A stretch of 64,000 nucleotides of DNA from positions 124,001 through 188,000 of the forward strand of contig NZ_AUFK01000018.1 in NCBI RefSeq assembly GCF_000426465.1. Direction: 5' to 3'. Each line of letters opens with the position of its first letter. Position 1 is the first letter of the stretch. A program made the position numbers and the translations under genes. A model generated the notes under the pieces. The model did no database searches and was not told the DNA's origin. It saw only the letters and a program-made list of their open reading frames with translations. Below are positions 28,401 to 35,978 of the stretch, one piece after another. The stretch comes from Epilithonimonas caeni DSM 17710 (lineage in GTDB: Bacteria > Bacteroidota > Bacteroidia > Flavobacteriales > Weeksellaceae).

Positions 28401-28522
28401 TAATTGAAACTCTCGGTCAGCAGATTTTGTGACTTTATGGTTGTAATTCCACTAAATGTCATCAAAACAAACCATGCTAACCTGAAGCTGTGCTTCTGGA
28501 AAAAATTGTTTTTTGGTTTCAT
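19475..28522 (-). CDS. Giant GEVED-repeat surface protein with RCC1-like insert
   Basis: 3015 residues with a signal peptide (LAWFVLMTFSGITTIKS). About residues 30-255 resemble a lectin/LamG-like jelly-roll. From ~260 on there are eleven GEVED units, each ~200 residues and marked by YDYGDAP, calcium-loop-like DNNGTNGDGTDEDG, LYGWIDFNNDGKF, RLRLS, DERS and GEVEDY. Between units 10 and 11 (about 2236-2650) lies an RCC1-like propeller (YVWGQG, YTWGRN, LGNNASGELGLG). The last ~120 residues end in ACPD and match the locus 2 giant. No classical type A/B T9SS signal is obvious. Probably a cell-surface adhesin. Confidence 0.9.
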   Translation of the reverse strand: MKPKNNFFQKHSFRLAWFVLMTFSGITTIKSQNLLTESFNYASGTTLTSSSWIQQVAGGTPNVTVSAGNLTYPGTIANNFGNKISLTNTGQDVFRYFTATSLNTTTPAIYASTVVNVSAAQAIGDIFFGLGSTTYSNSYYYSTSVARLYIRSNGSGFSFGVMRSSGTVEYESTVRPFNTNMKVVLKYEQVAGTVNDIVKLYVDPASGSEPATADISHTGTATDATSFSSVELYQGNVANAPTLEMDGINVGTTWASVNSAVYDYGDTPTSYDFTKDGVYAPAVHTPVSGLLLGSILPDLELAPSSVAAGADNNGTNGDGTDEDAIAVSANQIRKGVPYTLSVPVTNPSGTKYLYGWIDFNNDGKFQLEEAATVVSFNTAGSSTQTLNWTGVQTGTLAMGATKLYMRLRLSDRSLADFLTAASGGALIDERSIGNGATTASNAADYATVANGEVEDYQIEVVNTFDYGDLPATFENDINGTALPALHAPLSGFNTGTLLDLESAPSSVVVGADNNGTNGDGADEDGITALTSVTPGVIYNVTVPVNIPSTLTGTKYLYGWLDLNGDGRFQAGELASSIATTTAITATNMTLTWNAAQTTTIAPGTTKIYLRLRLSNLNLLDFSSGTHSGLIDERSVGNGATAANNAANALTTPFGEVEDYQLEVGLYDMGDVPISYDTSKDGVVLPAAHMSLAGFMLGSIAPDLEQVPYSVAVGADNNGTNGDGSDEDAINTSANKIKIGVPYVLSVPVTNPSGSTKYLYGWIDFNNNGKFEAGEFATASTSAVGSSTLTLTWTAVQTATITVDKLYMRLRLSNRALLDFTSGTGATDMDERSIGNGAAAAGNPSNHATPVNGEVEDYQIELDNTFDYGDVPSTFEIDKDGNPLPALHASISGFTIGKLIDQEEAPSSVATGADNNGTNGDGVDEDGLTTLTSVSPGVAYSIDVPVNIPSTLAGSKYLYGWLDLNGDGRFQVGEVATGSVTGVGEQLSTLTWSQAQTSTIASGTTKIYLRLRLSNLNLLDFSSGTNSGLIDERSVGNGAIAANNAANALTTSFGEVEDYQLPVGLYDFGDAPVSYDTNNATAFVPARHRANPLYTIGTIVDAEQAAQNVAPGTDNNGANGDGQDEDGTGVATITRGAPFSFFTNINAPAASNAIAWIDFNNDGKFQTSEAAYATSTATTNGYQTTSTGASTVNFWFRGAQTSLIPAGVNNLYVRVRLSQTAGADNTGTADIDERSIGDGASTGVYTLPSFGEVEDYRFTVGNNIYDFGDAPISYEMDKDGTVDPVNFKPARNFSSQNLYLGTTWDHESGPASVTNPNDNNNPNGDGSDEDGITGPLYINPGAINTYTLGVKNYTGANATLMVWIDFNNNGRFEAGERQTLSVPVGGYAQPISFTAAQTALVSTSTNKVYMRARLMQAEGGVTLGDLTTGTNSGVVDEYAIGDGLSSGVYGYVALGEVEDYQLQVVRDFGDVPASYENGSPAFHSNGAEPDLYMGVDVDYEFAPQSVAAGADNNGTNGDGADEDAFSSPLTITSGSQFTMSVPVTTKTTGTKYLYGWIDFNGDGVFNGNEAATTSGSIVAGTAGQLRLTWTNTNASPAVLAAGKVYVRLRLSSASLGTFANSPATDTRSYGGSTALGEVEDYRFNIVSGIYDYGDAPAIYSRNQVGSNVEPRQSQSDVLRLGLTVDTEFAANTVAEGADNNGTNGDGTDEDGITTVMPVYKGTAYYSDVEVFNNSGSAKNLYGWIDFDNDGYFELSEVATVSVPSSAVQQKVQLTWNNTTTATIPVGATNVYMRLRISEGTLANNANALLDERSIGDGLTTGVYGTAFGGEVEDYRLPVAITYDYGDAIDSYDTSRNGVIAPARQAVSSALYIGNAAPDSEGSKQTSATAIGDDNNGTDDEDGVEISPMYAGGGYAYSVRVKAYNNTAGPKTLYGWIDFNNDGRFQVGEATNVSVPIAATQGYVTLNWTAGQNVIAGNPDNLKLRLRLSEGTLTDYTTAPLGDLVDERALADGLNTGEYHATTPVIYNGEVEDHIIPMTTQLDYGDVPLYFEDNFIGTSVPARHRQVEDLIIGATIDLENGAQSVTGGSDNTGTNGDGLDEDGIDNTVPLPTLYSGAEYAALINIRNNLATAATLHAWIDLDGNGRFTSNEYTSTAIPANAGDYVGKLTWAAPTYTSTANYTYMRVRLTNAVLTDNTSTDNVDERSIGDGLTTGAYGTIPQNGEVEDYYLPAVPNDNTTIDCTNDDDRLGVLDPLQALFHGTIVKLRNSEFLVFGNSAAANGTDQMNPIKVTPTNGYNYAGVPLLLTGASNAWNHQYMLLSSAGLYVWGQGNVNATPGSPIVFPGGTGFHQVALPTGVGPANIQFMDAGSSSSYLGSLMLLTKTGEIWVYSNTVGSDVQGDGNTVATGWHQVMTDAGTPLTGMKDVRSAGGSAIATNGNEFYTWGRNVFLGDGQNQSNKSYATKMTTPTGISLPVKQQDIANANTPSTSYFLRDSAGKVFVLGNNASGELGLGNTNDSRIWRTINFMNEEPNAAGNQTDVTKAIRPVKWISASNHDNTYGTLFSVITDEKRIYSTGSNSGSRSGVVNPTSTQILTAVTIGNGTAMLPGEMTYVEAGGHISIAVQAGSDRFGYVGHTIDGSDGCGGCTGTPTEYNFTKTPAIGQVCGNKLLDYGDLDDRYNLGDKASHEISYIPEDNKLFLGIVPPDAENGPQFTVTGSGNDAFGDDTTGFPDDEDALNATHYIPAQPAQPAIPDNPATPDIDESRPEIPAQPERLEAFLPVKTAGSTYTLSIPLTNNTGSTAYLYGFIDWNYNGIFEPGEAIEVPVPSSAAQQTIDLTWPDNSAICGTEVVRSFVRLRLTTEQFVDDTTTAADERSFLAAPDGEVEDYYVDWTPAACQNFCYKPGATTGGDTLDTKVGVTSLSRAGMDDSDNWPMVRKGAWIALESKTKGFVVNRVAFSDADNDPATMDVPTGIPSENFVEGMMVYDTTNKCLKMYTIKDGDTVPAWHCISTQACPD

Positions 28523-29100
28523 AAATTTGTGTTATTAAATAATATTTTAAAGCTTAGATAGCTTTTAGTAAAGAGTTAAGCTAACGTTATAACTCTCAGC
28601 ATTGTAAGTTGCTCAGCTAAGTTTCTATTTTTTCCATTTTTTCATTTTTTAGTGTGTTTTTAATTGTTATGAACTATAATTGTATTATCCAGCTCGCTGA
28701 ATATTATAATAAAGTGAATATTCCATGATTGGGGAAAAAGCGATATTTTATTATCATGCCTATATTCAATTTTTTCACATGGAAATATGCCTACATACGC
28801 AGGACAAATCATTGATAATAAACTAGATGATTGTGCAATCATGAAAAATATTGATTCCAAGCAATTCCCAACTTAATCCGATCAAGTGGAAGGCTGCAAA
28901 AAAATGTAGCTTATAGATCTTATAATCTATTTCATAGACAAGAAAATTGCCTATGATCATCATGGGTCATTTACCCTTTTTGTGACAATCTATAACTTAA
29001 TTGCCTTTGAAAGTAGCTGATATGACAGTTAAAAGGACATAAAACCATGATAACATTCCTGCGTGTTTTTGGGAAACATCATGAAAACAAAAATCCTATT
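28523..29100. other. 5' region of the giant gene, no gene seen
   Basis: AT-rich 578-bp region between the giant and the secreted 200-residue gene. The one long minus-strand frame (about 28660-28860) has no protein-like pattern. No full TAnnTTTG box is found close to the giant ATG, so its promoter may lie farther upstream. Confidence 0.4.
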
Positions 29101-29703
29101 TTAGCAACTCTGCACTGGCAGGACATCTTCTGATGGAGGCGGACGTATGGCTGAAGAGGAATATAATAGACTGTTCTTGTATAGTTCTGATAATTTCTCA
29201 GGTGATAGTATAGAAAAAAAAGTAAAATCTTTATCCTGCTCAACCACAGGTTGGAAAGGAATCAATAAGTTAGGATTCTGAATAAGAACCGTAGCAATAT
29301 TTCCGTTCTTTTTGAAAAAGGTAAAATATTGGTCTGTCCCGGAAGAAAAATTATACGTTGCAACTTCTTCGGTCATTACAATTTTTTCAATTTCCGGCTC
29401 CGGTTTAGACACCTTCTTTTTAACCTCATTGATACTGTGATCTACAGATATTTCCTCATTTACTGTAAAATCTAAAGTATCACCGGTAATGTCTGTATCT
29501 GAAAAATTTTCCGGAATCTTGACCACTTCATTTTCACAAATAAATGCCTTATCTGCTACAAAAACTACCGTTCCCTCATTAATATAAAGTTGCCCAAAAG
29601 CACTATTGCAACACAACGATAAAAACAGCAAAAGTGTAAACAATTTACTGCCCATATGAGATTTCTGGTATATATCCCATTTTATTTGTGTTATTTTCAT
29701 CAT
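29101..29703 (-). CDS. Secreted protein at the head of surface locus 1
   Basis: 200 residues as drawn; an ATG at 29655 (MGSKLFTLLLFLSL) gives a better signal peptide and 184 residues. The mature part has LYINEGTVVFVADKAFIC, a long charged Glu/Lys linker, then a beta-rich segment (YFTFFKKNGNIATVL) and a Pro/Ser tail ending PVQSC. No domain recognised. Its upstream region is shared with the divergent tyrosine recombinase and bounded by inverted repeats, so it may be switched. It lies 578 bp ahead of the giant on the same strand. Confidence 0.6.
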   Translation of the reverse strand: MMKITQIKWDIYQKSHMGSKLFTLLLFLSLCCNSAFGQLYINEGTVVFVADKAFICENEVVKIPENFSDTDITGDTLDFTVNEEISVDHSINEVKKKVSKPEPEIEKIVMTEEVATYNFSSGTDQYFTFFKKNGNIATVLIQNPNLLIPFQPVVEQDKDFTFFSILSPEKLSELYKNSLLYSSSAIRPPPSEDVLPVQSC

Positions 29704-29721
29704 TTGGCTTAGTACAAAAGG

Positions 29722-30115
29722 AGTCTAATCTAGACTACTTTTGTTGCTAACTTGTTTTAACACAAGATATCTTATGAAAAAGACCACGAAATAACTATAT
29801 AGAAGATTGTCTTAACATTTAAAATTATTTAAAAACAATTCTATAAATAATAAGATCAAACATATTAAAAGCAGCAATTTCATAAAAATCTGATTAATGA
29901 TGTTATGAATTCGGAATTAATCTCATGCAAATGAATGATGTACAGAAGGTTAAATGTTTTTTTTAATTAGAAGAATAATGAACAAATCAAAGTTTATTTC
30001 CGAATTTCTAACAACAAACTCAAATATTTAATTAAATACATGTGTAATTTCGCAAGACTAAAATATGTTTCATTGACACATGATCATATTGAAAATAAGT
30101 AGTCTAGATTAGACT
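29722..30115. repeat. Candidate invertible segment bounded by 19-bp inverted repeats
   Basis: AGTCTAATCTAGACTACTT at 29722-29740 occurs as its exact reverse complement at 30097-30115; the match extends outward as AAAAGG/AAAAGGG with one indel. The 356 bp between them contain the promoter region of both divergent genes. This includes TATGTTTG (29857-29864, toward the secreted gene) and TAATTTCG (30045-30052, toward the recombinase, one mismatch). The adjacent recombinase supports site-specific inversion. Alternative: duplicate operators, since each core is itself a dyad (AGTCTA-N3-TAGACT). Confidence 0.6.
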
Positions 30116-30165
30116 CCCTTTTATTGTAATTTCGTTGAATATTAATGTTAAAAATATTTTCAACG

Positions 30166-31389
30166 ATGAATTTTTATTATTTTCTTTCTCCCAGCAATAC
30201 ATCCCGTACTTGCAGTATAAACCTCAACTTAACAGATGAAAACCTAAAGATCGAACTCCTCTTTCTGCTGCCTTTGCGCATCATTAGTGAGGAATGGGAT
30301 ACAGAAAAGCAACGTCCAAAAAACATCTATCTAAAAAAACATAAGGTACTGAATGCGAAATTGGACAAGCTAAAGATCTTTCTAACGGAGCGTATCAAGG
30401 AAAGAATAATGAAAAAGAAAATCATCTCACAAAAGGTTCTGATATCTCATATCAAAAAATATTTTTGCCAAAAAGAAATTGAACACCAGAAAGATGACCT
30501 TTTATTTTATGTGAAAGAATACATCGAAAAAAAGAATGGGTTGATATGTAATTCCACGATGAAACGATATAAGGTCTTTTTACGTCTTCTTGAACGTTTT
30601 GAAGGATATGTCTCCAAAAGAATATCTATTGAGAGTGTAAATTCTGATTTTGTAAGAAATTTTCTACTATTTGGGAAAAAAGAGGAATATTGCGAGAGTA
30701 CTATCCATAGGACCATATATTTTGTCAGAACTATCCTCAATTTCGCAGCAAGAAAAGGCATACGGACATATAGTGAAGAATTGGTAGTAAAAAAAACCGC
30801 GCATCTAAAAAACGTTATAACCCTTTCCGAGCAGGAACTTTACAAAATAGAAGAACTGAAAGTCCCAAAAGCTTTGCAGGATGCAAAAAAATGGCTAATC
30901 ATCAGTTGCTATACAGGACAAAGGATCTCAGATTTCATGGATTTTTCCAAAGAACAAATGCAATTCATCGATGGAAAGCCATACTTGTCATTTTTCCAAA
31001 AGAAAACAAAGAAGCACATATTGCTTCCCCTTCATCCGAACATTAAAAAGATCATGGAACAAAGTGAGGATGATTTCCCAAAACATCTGTCGCCACAAAT
31101 CTATAACAGGCAAATAAAAGAAATTGCAAAACTGTCTGGCCTGACCGAGATCCTGAGGACAAGAAAAAAGCGAGGCTTCAGAAGTCGAATGGAAAATGTG
31201 GAGAAATGGGAGGTCGTGACCAGCCATATTGGCAGAAGAAGTTTCGCTACTAATTTTTATGGAAAAATTCCCACTCCATTGCTGATACGGGCCACCGGCC
31301 ACTCCACAGAGCAGATGTTTCTCAATTATATCAATCACCAACAACAGGTAATATTACTTGGCGAACACTTTGAACGACTAGCAGGATAA
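30166..31389 (+). CDS. Tyrosine site-specific recombinase
   Basis: 407 residues, bacteroidetal arm-binding + core-binding + catalytic layout. Catalytic residues are visible: Arg in CYTGQRISDF (about 259), HxxR in SHIGRRSFATN, His in ATGHSTEQM, and the nucleophilic Tyr in LNYINHQQ near the C-terminus. The ATG at 30166 fits the conserved N-terminus; 30145 is possible. It is similar in type to the Tsr/Mpi-like invertases and conjugative-transposon integrases of Bacteroidetes. No attL/attR or mobile element genes surround it, so a DNA-inversion role at 29722-30115 is favoured. Confidence 0.88.
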   Translation: MNFYYFLSPSNTSRTCSINLNLTDENLKIELLFLLPLRIISEEWDTEKQRPKNIYLKKHKVLNAKLDKLKIFLTERIKERIMKKKIISQKVLISHIKKYFCQKEIEHQKDDLLFYVKEYIEKKNGLICNSTMKRYKVFLRLLERFEGYVSKRISIESVNSDFVRNFLLFGKKEEYCESTIHRTIYFVRTILNFAARKGIRTYSEELVVKKTAHLKNVITLSEQELYKIEELKVPKALQDAKKWLIISCYTGQRISDFMDFSKEQMQFIDGKPYLSFFQKKTKKHILLPLHPNIKKIMEQSEDDFPKHLSPQIYNRQIKEIAKLSGLTEILRTRKKRGFRSRMENVEKWEVVTSHIGRRSFATNFYGKIPTPLLIRATGHSTEQMFLNYINHQQQVILLGEHFERLAG

Positions 31390-31609
31390 GGAGATTGATA
31401 ATTATATATTCAAATATACCAAAGCTTAAATAAAAAACAACGGTATCTAACTAAATTATTTATCCAACCAAGTTTAAATTCCTTTTTTGAGTAATGAACA
31501 CAATTTGATATACTAAGGCGTAGTGTTTCTTGAAATTATATGAAAAGCTTAGTTTTAATTAGTTTCTGGACTTTACAAAAATAACTGCCAACAGTTTACG
31601 TCATGTTCA

Positions 31610-32281
31610 TCAATCCTCTTTGGTTACCATAATGTCTGTAAAGTGGCCTAATGTTCCGGGGCCTATCCATAACCCGATACTTCCCCGGATATCTTTACCC
31701 TGTTTCAGGTCATTCACAATCAAAGTAGGCTGAGAAGCACCGTTAACATACAGTCTGGCAGTTTCATCCTTTACTACGATCTTTATTTTGGTCCATTCCG
31801 CAGGCACAATATCGACATAGGCTTCATACTGTTCCGGGGCTTCTTTTCGTAATTTTTCCCAAGGGTATCCCGGAATGGAAATATATTGGCTGGAATGGTT
31901 TCTTCGTACCTGGTCATTGGCCCGGCCATTGGTAGGACGCAAATAGAAAACCTCCATCTTGGAAGCGTCCGAAGCCGTCCTGAACGCAATTCCTACAAAC
32001 CCACGCGCGGTTTCTCCGGCATTGGCAAGTGGCTGCCCGGAAATCGTTGCTTCAATAATACCGTTGTGAAAATCAATATCCTTTAGGATTGCAAGTGTTT
32101 TGTCCCCATCAGTCTCGCCCTGTATTTCCATGGCTAAAGCATTTTTACCCTTAAAGTTAGATTTTTCGACAGTTACCTGAAACGGAATGACATCAGATGG
32201 GACAATTGTCTTGTTTTGTGCTTTTATCTGCAAACTAAATACTAAGCTTACCACTAAAGTCAATAACAGCTTTTTAGTCAT
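31610..32281 (-). CDS. Secreted DUF1080/LamG-like protein
   Basis: 223 residues with a signal peptide (MTKKLLLTLVVSLVFSLQIKAQ). The beta-sandwich shows ILKDIDFHNGIIEATISG, GFVGIAFRTA, YLRPTNGRA, VPAEWTKIKIVV and GSIGLWIGPGT, the pattern of the 3-keto-disaccharide hydrolase/DUF1080 concanavalin-like family. Carbohydrate binding or hydrolysis in the periplasm is plausible, but the active residues are not certain. The longer frame starts with TTG; the ATG at 32281 is preferred. Confidence 0.75.
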   Translation of the reverse strand: MTKKLLLTLVVSLVFSLQIKAQNKTIVPSDVIPFQVTVEKSNFKGKNALAMEIQGETDGDKTLAILKDIDFHNGIIEATISGQPLANAGETARGFVGIAFRTASDASKMEVFYLRPTNGRANDQVRRNHSSQYISIPGYPWEKLRKEAPEQYEAYVDIVPAEWTKIKIVVKDETARLYVNGASQPTLIVNDLKQGKDIRGSIGLWIGPGTLGHFTDIMVTKED

Positions 32282-32639
32282 GTGAAAATAATTTTTCAAT
32301 ATTTTAATCCATCTAAAATAAGAAAAATATTTAAGGAATGATGCTCTTTTTTAGTATATGATACCATCAAAAAACACATTTACAGCTTTTATTGACAAGA
32401 ATCACACAGTGTCATATTACTAGGTCACTGAACGGAATGCAATGGAAGAACAAGGCACATTATAACATTGATTTTCAATTACTTTTAAAAAGAACAAATA
32501 GGGTCTTCAGGTAAATAAAAAACATATACTGAAGCTCCACCACAACAAAAACAGCATTCCAGATAATCAACGAGAAGAAGTTGGTTTTAAAAAACGCCCA
32601 GGAATAAACAGCACAACTAAAGATCGTGATCTGATATAA
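32282..32639. other. Intergenic region, no feature seen
   Basis: AT-rich 358-bp stretch between the secreted protein gene and the end of ligD. I find no reading frame, hairpin or promoter box that I trust. Confidence 0.35.
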
Positions 32640-34502
32640 TTATTCTTCTAACTTTCTAATTGCTTTCAACATATCAATTCCCTTTCCTAAAATGGGTTTA
32701 AAAATATCGCCCTTTTCTTTCAGTCGGTCTAATGAATTATGAATATTGAAATCCGTGGGTCTGAGTCCATTTTTAACTTCTTCCCACTCCAAGGGCATTG
32801 AGACAGGTGCTCCATTTTTCGGACGAAGGCTGTAAACACTTGCTAAGGTCTGTCCTCTTCTATTTTGAAGATAATCCAGGTAAATCTTATTCTTATCTCT
32901 TTTTTGAAGGCTTCTTTCCAAGGTCGTCAGATCTGGTAATCTTTGCTGGACCATCTGCATCAAAAGATGTCCAAAATCCTTGACCTGCTCGTATGAATAT
33001 TTTGCATTCATCGGAATATAAACGTGGATCCCGGAACTGCCCGACGTTTTAGGATAACCATCAACTCCTGCCAGGTCCAGAACTTCTTTCACAGCCTGAG
33101 CGGTTTCTATTACATCTTCAAAAGAATTTTTGTCTGACGGGTCAAGGTCAAGAACGAGATAATCCGGATTGTCTGCTTTTTTGACTCTGCTGGTCCAGAT
33201 ATTCAATTCGATACAGCCGAGATTATTAAGATAGGCCAACGTTTCTTTATCATTGCAAATAATGTAATTGATATATTTGTCAGAACTTTCCGAAAAGACC
33301 TTTTGCGTTTCTATCCAGTCCGGCGTTTCTTCTGCGGCATCTTTTTGGAAAAAACTTAAACCTTTGATACCGTTAGGATAACGGTTCATAGATTGTGGAC
33401 GGTCTCTCAGATGTGGCAAAATATATTTTGAAATGCTTTGATAGAAATCGATCACATCTCCTTTTGTAATGTCATCTTCCGGAAAATAGATCTTGTTCTG
33501 GTTGGTCAGCTTCAGTTCCTGCTTTCCTATTTTCTTTATCAAATCATCTTTTCCAGTTCTTTTTTTGGGGTCCGCTTTTTTCATAATTTCTTTTTTTGCC
33601 AGGTTCTTAGAATTAAATTCTACATTCTGAGGCTTGATATCATCCCTTAGTCTAAGAAATATCGGATGCCTGTAAATAAAGTCTTTTGTCAGCTCCGTGA
33701 ATTTGATCTCAGCAACCAGTTGCGGTTTTATCCAGGTAGCTTTGGTATTGGTTTTAGGTGTGATCTTAAATACCGGTTTTTCTGTGATCAGGGGTTGCAT
33801 CTTATCATAAATCTCGGAAAGTGATCGATCATTAAAACCACCGCCCGTGTGACCGCAAAATACCATTTCACCATTAAGATATTTTCCAAGGATCAATGCT
33901 CCGAATTTTTTCCTCGAGCCTTTTGGAGCAGTGAATCCACAAATGATCGCTTCATCACTTTTATGGATCTTGATTTTCAGCCATTCTGAACTTCTGATAT
34001 TCTCTTTGTATGTACTGTCTGTCTTCTTGGCAACGATCCCTTCCAGTCCCATGTCTTTCGCAGCCTGGAAAAATTCTTCGCCATGTTCTAAAATGTGGTC
34101 ACTGTATTTGATGATCTCATTTTCTACTAGAGCCTCTTTCAACAATTCTTTTCGTTGCAGATAAGACAGATTCTCCGTTGAATGTCCATTCAGCCACAAC
34201 AGATCAAAAACTTGAAAAATCAATGCAAGATCCGGGTTATCGCCAATTCTTTGGAGCCATTGGAAGTTAGGTCTTCTTTTATTATCATAAGCTACAATCT
34301 CGCCATCAAGAATCATCGGGTGTTCCTGTAACTTAAGTGAATTCGTTATTTTTTTGAATTTCTGAGAAAAATCGATACCATTTCTGGAATATAATCGGAT
34401 CTCATCTTTGCTTAAATCAGCGATCGCTCGGTAGCCATCCCATTTGATCTCAAACGCCCAATCCTTGTCATCAAATTCTTTATCAGCGACTTTACAAAGC
34501 AT
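32640..34502 (-). CDS. ligD: DNA ligase D, ligase and polymerase domains
   Basis: 620 residues. The ligase domain begins at once with FEIKWDGYRA, holding the nucleotidylated Lys (K-x-DG-x-R), and LDGEIVAYD. The C-terminal ~290 residues form the primase/polymerase domain with VLDLDPSD metal-binding Asp residues and TSGSSGIHVYIP. It seals and fills double-strand breaks in NHEJ. It lacks the usual upstream phosphoesterase part because that is encoded in another frame just upstream (34568-35179). The joined protein would be about 845 residues, a normal LigD. See the A10 site. Confidence 0.93.
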   Translation of the reverse strand: MLCKVADKEFDDKDWAFEIKWDGYRAIADLSKDEIRLYSRNGIDFSQKFKKITNSLKLQEHPMILDGEIVAYDNKRRPNFQWLQRIGDNPDLALIFQVFDLLWLNGHSTENLSYLQRKELLKEALVENEIIKYSDHILEHGEEFFQAAKDMGLEGIVAKKTDSTYKENIRSSEWLKIKIHKSDEAIICGFTAPKGSRKKFGALILGKYLNGEMVFCGHTGGGFNDRSLSEIYDKMQPLITEKPVFKITPKTNTKATWIKPQLVAEIKFTELTKDFIYRHPIFLRLRDDIKPQNVEFNSKNLAKKEIMKKADPKKRTGKDDLIKKIGKQELKLTNQNKIYFPEDDITKGDVIDFYQSISKYILPHLRDRPQSMNRYPNGIKGLSFFQKDAAEETPDWIETQKVFSESSDKYINYIICNDKETLAYLNNLGCIELNIWTSRVKKADNPDYLVLDLDPSDKNSFEDVIETAQAVKEVLDLAGVDGYPKTSGSSGIHVYIPMNAKYSYEQVKDFGHLLMQMVQQRLPDLTTLERSLQKRDKNKIYLDYLQNRRGQTLASVYSLRPKNGAPVSMPLEWEEVKNGLRPTDFNIHNSLDRLKEKGDIFKPILGKGIDMLKAIRKLEE

Positions 34503-34567
34503 TGGCTTTATAAATTCTGATAGCTTTTTTTCGCGGGAAAGTGCCGGCGCATAGTTTTTATAATGCT

Positions 34568-35179
34568 TCAGGCTTTCGGCGGAAGTATTTTTTTTTTACC
34601 TTCTTTCTCTTCGAGATAAGCGGTCACTTTGGAAGTTTTTAAAGTATGATCCTCAGCATTGTAATCTTTATCAACAGCAAATCTATCCTTATGTTTGATA
34701 AGCAGCCATGCATTTTCATCTTTAGAATTTTTTATTTTTACCAATGCGAATTCGCCTTTCAGTTTTTTTCCGTGAAGAGTGAATTTCAGTGACTGCTTAT
34801 GAAGTTCCGCACGCATTACAAGATCGTCACTTTTACCTTCTATTTTTTCGATTGGCTCATAAGTTCCCTCATCCCAGATCTCAACTTCACCAGCACCATA
34901 ATTACCTTTTGGAATCGAACCTTCAAATGTCCTGTAAGAATACGGGTGGTCTTCCACCATCATTGCCAAACGTTTGTCAGAAGGATTTAGCGAAGGGCCT
35001 TTTGGAACTGCCCAGCTTTTCAGAACACCTTCCATCTCAAGACGAAAGTCATAATGAAGTCTCGAAGCAGCATGTCTTTGAATCACGAATCTCAGTTTCT
35101 TCCCGCTCGCTTTTTCTTTGCCTTCCGGTTCAGATGTCTCTTTGAAATTCCGTTTCTTATTATAATCTTCTAAAGCCAT
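34568..35179 (-). CDS. ligD: DNA ligase D, 3'-phosphoesterase domain (5' part of split ligD)
   Basis: 203 residues. RFVIQRHAASRLHYDFRLEM and MMVEDHPYSYRTFEG carry the His/Asp/Arg metal and catalytic residues of the PE domain, which trims 3' ends before ligation. The frame stops just after the A10 run. Reading on in the -1 frame continues as TSAESLKHYKNYAP, then LSEFIKPMLCKVAD, straight into the ligase. So this is the N-terminal part of one ligD rather than an independent gene. It lies 19 bp downstream of ku. Confidence 0.9.
   Translation of the reverse strand: MALEDYNKKRNFKETSEPEGKEKASGKKLRFVIQRHAASRLHYDFRLEMEGVLKSWAVPKGPSLNPSDKRLAMMVEDHPYSYRTFEGSIPKGNYGAGEVEIWDEGTYEPIEKIEGKSDDLVMRAELHKQSLKFTLHGKKLKGEFALVKIKNSKDENAWLLIKHKDRFAVDKDYNAEDHTLKTSKVTAYLEEKEGKKKILPPKA
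34588..34597 (-). other. A10 homopolymer frameshift site in ligD
   Basis: Ten consecutive A on the minus strand (T on plus). An extra A, or a -1 ribosomal slip on AAAAAAA, joins the PE and ligase-polymerase frames into one continuous LigD. It may be a sequencing/assembly error, phase variation, or programmed or transcriptional slippage. Confidence 0.85.
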
Positions 35180-35198
35180 TTCTTAAATTTTTCAAGTA

Positions 35199-35978
35199 CT
35201 ATCCTGCTTTTTTCTTGCCTTTTTCCAGACTGGCCTTCAGCATTGCCATCAAATCGGTTGCTTTACCTTCCGGTTCTTTGACCTCCGCCAGTTTTATTTT
35301 TTTACCTTTTGCTTTTTGTTTGATAATTTTCAAAAGGTCTGCATTGTAAGTATCTTTATATTTCGTAGGTTCAAAAGTTGTTGCCAAAGATTTGATCAGC
35401 TGCTCTGCCATTTTCAATTCAGCAGGTTTTGGCGCACTGCCTGATGGGATCTTCAAATCCTCAAAATCCCGCATTTCCTCAGGATAACGCATTCTGTTGA
35501 CCATTAATATCTTGTCTTCATAAGGACGAATCAGACAGAGAACCTCTCGTTCCCTCAAAACAAATGAACCAATGCCGGCCATTTTAGTTTTGGTCAAGGC
35601 CTTTAATAATAATTTGTAAGCACTTTCTCCATTCTTCTGAGGTTCCAAAAAATAAGGCGTTTCAAAAAATGCCGGGTCAATTTCAGTTTCCTTTACAAAT
35701 TGAGAAATACTCAGAACTTTAGATTTCTCGGGACTTGCGGCTTCAAAATCCTCATCATTCAGAACGATGTATTTATCTTCGATTTTGTAACCTTTTACGA
35801 TATTTTCCCAAACCACCTCTTTACCTGTTTTTTCATTGACACGCTTGAATCTGATATTGCTCAAATCCTTGCTGTCCAGCATATCCAGATCAAGGGTGCT
35901 TGAATCCGTTGCCGAATATAGTTTGATGGGAATATTGACTAATCCGAATCCTATCGCTCCGTTCCAAATTGCTCGCAT
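35199..35978 (-). CDS. ku: Non-homologous end joining protein Ku
   Basis: 259 residues. It starts MRAIWNGAIGFGLVNIPIKLYSAT, the classic bacterial Ku opening, and includes the Ku core beta-barrel (IRFKRVNEKTGKEV) and a basic C-terminal tail (KKIKLAEVKE, LEKGKKKAG). It binds DNA ends as a homodimer and recruits LigD, encoded just downstream on the same strand. Together they make a minimal NHEJ system. Confidence 0.96.
   Translation of the reverse strand: MRAIWNGAIGFGLVNIPIKLYSATDSSTLDLDMLDSKDLSNIRFKRVNEKTGKEVVWENIVKGYKIEDKYIVLNDEDFEAASPEKSKVLSISQFVKETEIDPAFFETPYFLEPQKNGESAYKLLLKALTKTKMAGIGSFVLREREVLCLIRPYEDKILMVNRMRYPEEMRDFEDLKIPSGSAPKPAELKMAEQLIKSLATTFEPTKYKDTYNADLLKIIKQKAKGKKIKLAEVKEPEGKATDLMAMLKASLEKGKKKAG

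Noticed and set aside
28660-28860. 66-residue minus-strand frame upstream of the giant
   Set aside because: AT-rich, no signal or family pattern; likely noncoding leader.
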